A stretch of DNA of 64,000 nt from Streptomyces sp. NBC_00442 (lineage in GTDB: Bacteria > Actinomycetota > Actinomycetes > Streptomycetales > Streptomycetaceae): contig NZ_CP107918.1 of assembly GCF_036014195.1 (NCBI RefSeq), forward strand, positions 6,696,001-6,760,000. Reading direction: 5' to 3'. The notes under the pieces were generated by a model. It did not search any database. It was not told where the DNA came from and worked only from the letters and a program-made list of their open reading frames with translations. Of this stretch, positions 60,601 through 64,000 are shown piece after piece. The stretch's first letter is position 1. Each line of letters opens with the position of its first letter. A program made the position numbers and the translations under genes.

Positions 60601-61807
60601 CAAGGGACTTCTTCAGCGCGTCCTGCGCTTCGGCCAGGGACAGCGTCGCGTCCCGCTGCGACAACTGCGCGTCGGTGTACGAGTTGGCGAGGTCTTCCAG
60701 CTGCTGCGCGGCTGCCTTACGGGCGGCCGTCAGATCGAGCTGCGCCTGCCGGGCCGACTTCTGCGCGTCCGCGAGGGACTTCTCCGCGTCGACCACACCG
60801 CGCTCGGCCTGCTTCACCTGGTCTTGCGCGTTCTGTATCTGGTAGGCCGCGGCACGGTGCGCCGAGGCGAGGGCCTGCTGCGCGCCGGCCATCTGCAAAG
60901 CCTTCGAGGTGCCCTGGGTCGTGGCGACCGTGGACGCCTGCTGAGCGGCCTTCTGCGCCTGCAAGGCGCCCATGATGTTCTTGAACGCGGGAATCGCCAC
61001 GGCGGCGATCGCGCCGAGCCCTACACCGGCACCTACGGCCGCGGCCGTGACGGCGCCGAGGCCGGCCGCCACCACCGGCAGAATGGGCAGGATCGCCGGG
61101 CCGAACGCCAGGGCCGCCGTCGTCAGCAGGTTGAAGTTGGCCGCCGCCGAGCTGGTGTCGACGTCCACCTTCACGTTCTGGCCGTCGAGACGGGCGATCT
61201 CAGCCCGCAACGCGACGAGTTCAGCGATCGCCTGCCCGGTGTCGACGCGCACGTTCACGTCGGGATGCTCGGCCCCCAGCCGCTTGAGATCGGCCTCGAT
61301 CTTGTCGATCTCCGCCAGGGCCACCGCCGCGTCGACATCGACACCGACCCGCTTGTTCGACAAGGTCTCCAGACGGGCCCGCAGCCGGGCCAAGTCCGCA
61401 TCAAAACCGGTGTCGCCGATACGGACATCAGCCTTCGGCAGGTTCTTCATCGCGGCCTGGAGCCGGGCCCGGAAGGCGCGGCCGAACGCACCGCCCGTCT
61501 CGTCACCCGAACGCGTCGCGGCCGGGAGCGCCGTGCGTCCGCCCTGCGTGATGCCGTTCCGCAGACTGTCCCGGATCTGTGCGGAGATGCGGGCCGCGAT
61601 CTGCGCGCCCAGCTGCTCGCCGATCCGGATGCCGATCGCGTTGCCGACGGCTCCCGACATGGCCGGGCCGAACGCCCTGCCTGCCGCTTCACCAGCGTCC
61701 GTACCGGCACGGGTAGCGGCCGGGACGAGACCGGCCCGCAACCGCTGATAGATCCCTTGGGTATTCGGGATCACGTCGACTTCGACGGAGCCCACACTGA
61801 TCGCCAT
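57629..61807 (-). CDS. Phage tail tape measure protein with transglycosylase-like C-terminus
   Basis: A 1392-residue tape measure protein, which sets tail length and helps DNA entry. N-terminal segments resemble tail-tape repeats (LVPAATRAGTDAGEAAGRAF). Residues about 310-560 are a long Ala/Gln-rich coiled coil. Residues about 720-1000 hold hydrophobic membrane-type stretches mixed with repeated Trp-rich units (WLWTNAIQPAWNAIQ, WLWAVAIKPTWDLIA, WLWQKAIQPAFGFIS). The C-terminal region has RILRQIATESGGNERAV with a candidate catalytic glutamate and GLMQTISATF, as in lytic transglycosylase domains. The ATG at 61807 follows GGAAGGGG. Part of a minus-strand phage module. Confidence 0.92.
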   Translation of the reverse strand: MAISVGSVEVDVIPNTQGIYQRLRAGLVPAATRAGTDAGEAAGRAFGPAMSGAVGNAIGIRIGEQLGAQIAARISAQIRDSLRNGITQGGRTALPAATRSGDETGGAFGRAFRARLQAAMKNLPKADVRIGDTGFDADLARLRARLETLSNKRVGVDVDAAVALAEIDKIEADLKRLGAEHPDVNVRVDTGQAIAELVALRAEIARLDGQNVKVDVDTSSAAANFNLLTTAALAFGPAILPILPVVAAGLGAVTAAAVGAGVGLGAIAAVAIPAFKNIMGALQAQKAAQQASTVATTQGTSKALQMAGAQQALASAHRAAAYQIQNAQDQVKQAERGVVDAEKSLADAQKSARQAQLDLTAARKAAAQQLEDLANSYTDAQLSQRDATLSLAEAQDALKKSLADPKATVLQRKEAQLAYDQAVQRLKEQTTATQRLKDQQTAAAKSGVEGTDIVRQAQDKLAQAQRTVADQAQAVADAQDKVAKANAGVAQAQAQAADSIASAQRQIAQAQQSAAGSASTAETAQQKYQDALAKLTPAARDTFNAFLSLRSAFTAWSTALQPAVMPIFTRALIGLKNALPGLTPFVYAAADAVGKLQDRVSRGFKSPWWQSFKRDLATSIEPALVGLGISFGLIFKGMAGIVDAFFPHMDSIATRMEKITGRFANWGASLKGSPEFEKFLDYSSKNAPIVSETIRKIADAFFDLSRALGPISQISLQALQILATGVSWIANNFPGAIQLMYGLFIATRLWAGAQLVAAAAMTALSLAAKLSPWGWVITALIAVTAAVVYAYNHFTWFRVLVQAAWQGIAAGATWLWQTVLQPVFSGIWSGLQTLGGWAMWLWTNAIQPAWNAIQLGARILFAVIATVLITPLYLAFRLIGGIAVWLWAVAIKPTWDLIAAGAAWLWNNGVKPWFNYLGDGFSWLGGLATWLWQKAIQPAFGFISDKASWLQGKLQPVFDALKIGMGKVADSFGQAKDAIGIAWGKVHDLVKTPVQFIVNTVYNDGIRQVWNAVAKIVDLDPLKEYSFATGGILPGYTPGRDVHLAALSGGEAVMRPEWTRAVGPQYVESMNAAARGGGVAGVQQALGLPGFSDGGIFGGLSKVGGWIKSGFSKGVDLAKAGVDLFSDPSKAWGSLIKPILSKISGGVGSTPIGKAVGGLPKHMLDGLLGLLKKTVASVGGLFGGGSAGAPSGSGVTRWTPQVIQALAANGLSTSPDMVARILRQIATESGGNERAVQGNIGDINNRTGDLAKGLMQTISATFNAYKFPGHGDIFNGYDNLLAALNYAKHRYGPGLSFLGQGHGYDSGGYLQPGMNLAYNGTGRPEPVFTTQQANALTRMAAEPSTGGFGSGQPVTLVVQDGPTLHAYVADVADGQVHSFAGHMTAALTAGRR

Positions 61808-61981
61808 AGCTGCCCCTTCCGAGCAGTCCGTGGCGCGGGCCCTTGAAGGTCAGATGGTGCGGTTGGTCAGTGGAGCTTGATCTGCCTCGCTCGAGGTGTC
61901 GCCGGCACCCGGTTGGACCCTGGGGAGAGGAAGGGTCCGGGGCGTCTGCGAGGATCGGGTCCGTGTAGAAGCCCTCCTCGG

Positions 61982-62206
61982 CTACGGGTCTGGAGCTTTC
62001 GGCCCAGGGCGGGGCGATGGCAGGAAGGACTCCCAGTCCCGCCACCCCTCGCGGTACGCCCGGCGCGCAACGGTCCACTGGATCAGCGCGTACTGCGTCT
62101 CGGCGGCGTCCTCGGGATCACGCACCCACCAGTCGTCGAGGCTGAACACGTCCAGCGGGGGCGGGTATTCGTCACCGGCCGGCGCACGGACACGGCGCCG
62201 GCTCAT
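61982..62206 (-). CDS. Small phage-module protein
   Basis: A 74-residue protein beginning MSRRRVRAPAGDEYPPPLDV. Its ATG overlaps the previous stop (ATGA), and the tape measure gene starts 174 bases downstream. The core is DWWVRDPEDAAETQYALIQW followed by ARRAYREGWRDWESFLP, with five tryptophans. Position before the tape measure is where tail chaperones usually lie, but the sequence does not identify it as one. Function unknown. Confidence 0.7.
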   Translation of the reverse strand: MSRRRVRAPAGDEYPPPLDVFSLDDWWVRDPEDAAETQYALIQWTVARRAYREGWRDWESFLPSPRPGPKAPDP

Positions 62207-62568
62207 GCCGACCCCCGCCACCGGATCACGGCCGCATGCCGCGCGTGCGCCGAACGCGCCTGCGCGTCATGCCGCTCCTGGCCCTCTTCGTCCGGCAGCT
62301 TCAGCGCGGCCAACAGACGGGACACCAGCGAGCGGTGCTGACGCAGCTCCTGCACCAGAGGACTGGCCACCGGCTGCCCCTGCGACCCGGTCACGACCAG
62401 AGGGGCATCCCGCAGCGCCTCCTCCATCCGCTCGATGAGGTCGACTTCCCGGCATGCGTCGCCGAGGACACGCAGCTCATCGGCGCGCAGCTCGAACGCT
62501 CCGGCGATCTCCTCCCAGAGGCATGAGCCCTGCGACCCGAGGCCCGCCGGCGGTTGGTTCAGAGCCAT
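62203..62568 (-). CDS. Phage protein resembling terminase small subunit
   Basis: A 121-residue helical protein. The order LGSQGSCLWEEIAGAFELRA, DELRVLGDACREVDLIERME, an ALRDAPLVVTGSQGQPVAS turn, and LRQHRSLVSRLLAALKLPD matches P27-like terminase small subunits of actinophages; the basic tail ARSAHARHAAVIRWRG is also typical. Small terminase subunits recognise phage DNA for packaging. The position just upstream of tail genes is unusual for that role, so the call is moderate. The ATG at 62568 follows GAAAGGGGG; a GTG one codon upstream is possible. Confidence 0.6.
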   Translation of the reverse strand: MALNQPPAGLGSQGSCLWEEIAGAFELRADELRVLGDACREVDLIERMEEALRDAPLVVTGSQGQPVASPLVQELRQHRSLVSRLLAALKLPDEEGQERHDAQARSAHARHAAVIRWRGSA

Positions 62569-62688
62569 CACGGCCCCCTTTCATGATCAGGAAAAACACA
62601 GCGAAGTCAGCACGCAGAAACTGGGGTGCTATACGGCCCCGATCCCTTAAAGATCATGATCATGGTTAATCCCCCAGGTGATCATGGT

Positions 62689-62725
62689 GTCCCAAACGAT
62701 CATCATTTCGGTGATCGTTTGGGAC
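62689..62725. repeat. Perfect 14-bp inverted repeat in phage-module intergenic region
   Basis: GTCCCAAACGATCA (62689-62702) and TGATCGTTTGGGAC (62712-62725) flank nine bases. The surroundings (62650-62700) are AT-rich and repeat GATCAT several times. No T run follows on either strand, so an operator or a recombination/packaging site is more likely than a terminator. It lies between two minus-strand genes, where the promoter for the downstream tail genes should be. Confidence 0.65.
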
Positions 62726-62827
62726 GTCGGCGCTGGTGACGGCTGAGAAAGGCCTGAGGTCCGTCACCATCGGTCCGATGCTCGTCATGCCCAACAAGAT
62801 CAGTGCCGTTGACGCCGAGTTCATGGG

Positions 62828-63643
62828 TCACGCAGCCAGCACTCGCCTGACCTGCTCGGCCGCGCCTGCACGGCTGAGGGCCGCCGCGGCGGCATGGGTG
62901 GCGTTACGCCATGCCTCCACCGCGCCGGCCCGCTGCCTCACCTCACCTGGCGTGGCGAGCCCGAGCGTGAGGTCCGGTTGCCGTGCGAGGTACACCCAGC
63001 GGGCCACGTGCTGGTGCCTGAGCTCCCGCCATCCGGACACGACCTGTGCCAGCCGCGGCCACTGCCTGTCGAGTACGGCGTCGGCCGTCGGCTCGGGCAG
63101 GGTGGCCACGGCGAACAGCGCGTTGTCCCGGCCGCCGTCTCCGCCTGCTGCTGCGACGATGTCGGCTCGGTCGGCGACGAGCTGGTCCAGCTGGACCGCG
63201 ATGCCTTCGGCCCGCTGGTAGGGGGCCGTGACTGCGGGGTTGTTCCACGGGATGCGAGCGGGGTCGAGCTCGTCGGGCAGCTTGGCCGCCGCCTTGGCCA
63301 GCGCCGCGGTGAGGGTGGCGAACTCCTTTTGCAGGCCACCGATCCAGGCGGGCACGGCGTCGAAAACGGCCTGCGCGTACAGGAGGCGGGCGTCTTCGTT
63401 GAAGCGCCCGGCGGCCCGCCGCGTGAGGTCGGCGGCCTGAAGGTCGAGGGCGTACTGCTGGACGGTTGCGGCGACGTCTGCGGCCGTGGCGGGCACGGGC
63501 GGGCGCTCGGGGTCGGGGGCGCGCATTGCGGCGTTCACGGCGGCGTCTACGGCCGCGGCCTCGCGCACAGTGGCGGGGATGTCGAGGCCGCGGCGTTCGG
63601 CTGCACGGACCGCCTTCTCTGCGGCGTTCACGTTGAGGATCAT
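62828..63643 (-). CDS. Phage-module protein of unknown function
   Basis: A 271-residue, Ala-rich, mostly helical soluble protein beginning MILNVNAAEKAVRAAERRGL. Other segments are FDAVPAWIGGLQKEFATLTA, LPDELDPARIPWNNPAV and WRELRHQHVARWVYLARQPD. I recognise no family. The ATG overlaps the stop of the gene upstream (ATGA), so it is cotranscribed and coupled. By position it belongs with phage structural or packaging genes. Confidence 0.75.
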   Translation of the reverse strand: MILNVNAAEKAVRAAERRGLDIPATVREAAAVDAAVNAAMRAPDPERPPVPATAADVAATVQQYALDLQAADLTRRAAGRFNEDARLLYAQAVFDAVPAWIGGLQKEFATLTAALAKAAAKLPDELDPARIPWNNPAVTAPYQRAEGIAVQLDQLVADRADIVAAAGGDGGRDNALFAVATLPEPTADAVLDRQWPRLAQVVSGWRELRHQHVARWVYLARQPDLTLGLATPGEVRQRAGAVEAWRNATHAAAAALSRAGAAEQVRRVLAA

Positions 63644-64000
63644 GCGGATTCCATCTCCTGCTGGGCGAGCCGGGAGATCTCGGCGTCGGATGTGGAGCTG
63701 AGGACGGACGGGGTCGGCGCCATGAACTGGCCTGCGTGGCGGAACTCAAACAGCGGGTCGCCGGTGCCGGGCAGGTCGTTGTACTCCTGAACGGCTTCGG
63801 CGAACGTGGGGCGACTGGCGGCGTAGGCGTCGATGACGGGCGTCCAGTCGAACTGTGCGGCGCGCGCGGCGATGGCCTGGGCGAGGACGTCGTCACCGGA
63901 GAGTTCGGCGGCCGCGAGGGCGTCGGTGGCGGCGCGCGGGTCGTCGAGGCGGGCGGCCCGGTCGACGGCGTCACGACGGACGGCGATCGCGTTGGGGTCG
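63640..64000 (-). CDS. Phage-module protein, C-terminal part (5' end outside window)
   Basis: The last 119 or so codons of a minus-strand gene entering from the right edge. The visible part reads DPNAIAVRRDAVDRAARLDD at the window edge, passes through QFDWTPVIDAYAASRPTFAE and FRHAGQFMAPTPSVLSSTSD, and ends SRLAQQEMESA. Its stop overlaps the next ATG. The reading frame is fully open and has normal codon bias. No domain can be assigned from this fragment. Confidence 0.75.
   Translation of the reverse strand, partial: DPNAIAVRRDAVDRAARLDDPRAATDALAAAELSGDDVLAQAIAARAAQFDWTPVIDAYAASRPTFAEAVQEYNDLPGTGDPLFEFRHAGQFMAPTPSVLSSTSDAEISRLAQQEMESA

Noticed and set aside
61867..62070. 67-codon minus-strand frame between the tape measure and the 74-residue gene
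   Set aside because: Overlaps the better-supported 61982-62206 gene and has an Arg/Gly-rich shadow composition.
62736..63221. 161-codon plus-strand frame in the phage module
   Set aside because: Mostly antisense to the 271-residue gene; Arg/Ser/Ala-rich shadow beyond its first 30 codons.

Overview
The window is high-GC actinobacterial chromosome, almost certainly Streptomyces. The pointers are very strong third-position G/C bias, GTG and TTG starts, many GTGA/ATGA overlaps, a divergent third EF-Tu, an FxSxx-COOH peptide-maturation locus, and Streptomyces-type transfer (Spd) genes. No rRNA, tRNA or CRISPR array was seen. I did no database search; all family calls are by recognition of motifs and gene order.

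Layout. Positions 1-22,400 are ordinary chromosome. They hold the end of uracil-DNA glycosylase, a small gene behind a PafBC-type damage promoter, a TetR/DinB unit facing an FAD monooxygenase and Gfo/Idh oxidoreductase across two palindromic operators, apolipoprotein N-acyltransferase, a crotonase, UppP, a VTT-family membrane protein, the remnant of a DNA alkylation repair gene, EF-Tu3, a spermidine-synthase-like protein, a thioesterase, an exported family-3 beta-glucosidase, DedA, and two left-handed beta-helix proteins. Two tiny paralogous proteins lie at 9294-9794.

Positions 22,400-31,520 hold the most distinctive locus: an XRE/cupin regulator, then the Fxs system. FxsA is a 63-residue precursor ending FQSAL. 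FxsB is a radical SAM/SPASM maturase fused to an HExxH domain. A 29-codon micro-ORF overlaps the fxsB stop codon. FxsC is a TIR-like protein, and a 1324-residue protein combines MinD-like ATPase, degenerate TIR-like, NB-ARC and TPR parts. The likely logic is that FxsB crosslinks and perhaps hydroxylates the FxsA C-terminus, while the TIR and STAND-like proteins sense or act with the product.

Positions 31,520-52,600 return to core genes: hydrolases, a CoA-binding protein, an IMPACT/YigZ protein, the SbcD-SbcC nuclease, Lrp, rhodanese, DUF885, a membrane-ACT-GNAT fusion, GntR and ROK regulators, a two-component system facing an ABC-2 exporter, a second PafBC-type promoter, a Mug-type glycosylase and purB.

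From about 52,620 to the right edge lies a mobile element. The left part is a plus-strand, translationally coupled operon resembling actinomycete integrative-conjugative-element transfer genes (DUF6907, DUF2637/SpdB-like, several small membrane proteins), followed by a GntR repressor with palindromic operators at its own and the next promoter. The right part is a minus-strand phage module (tape measure, a terminase-small-like protein, others) running toward it, with a bidirectional terminator between. No integrase or attachment site could be identified.
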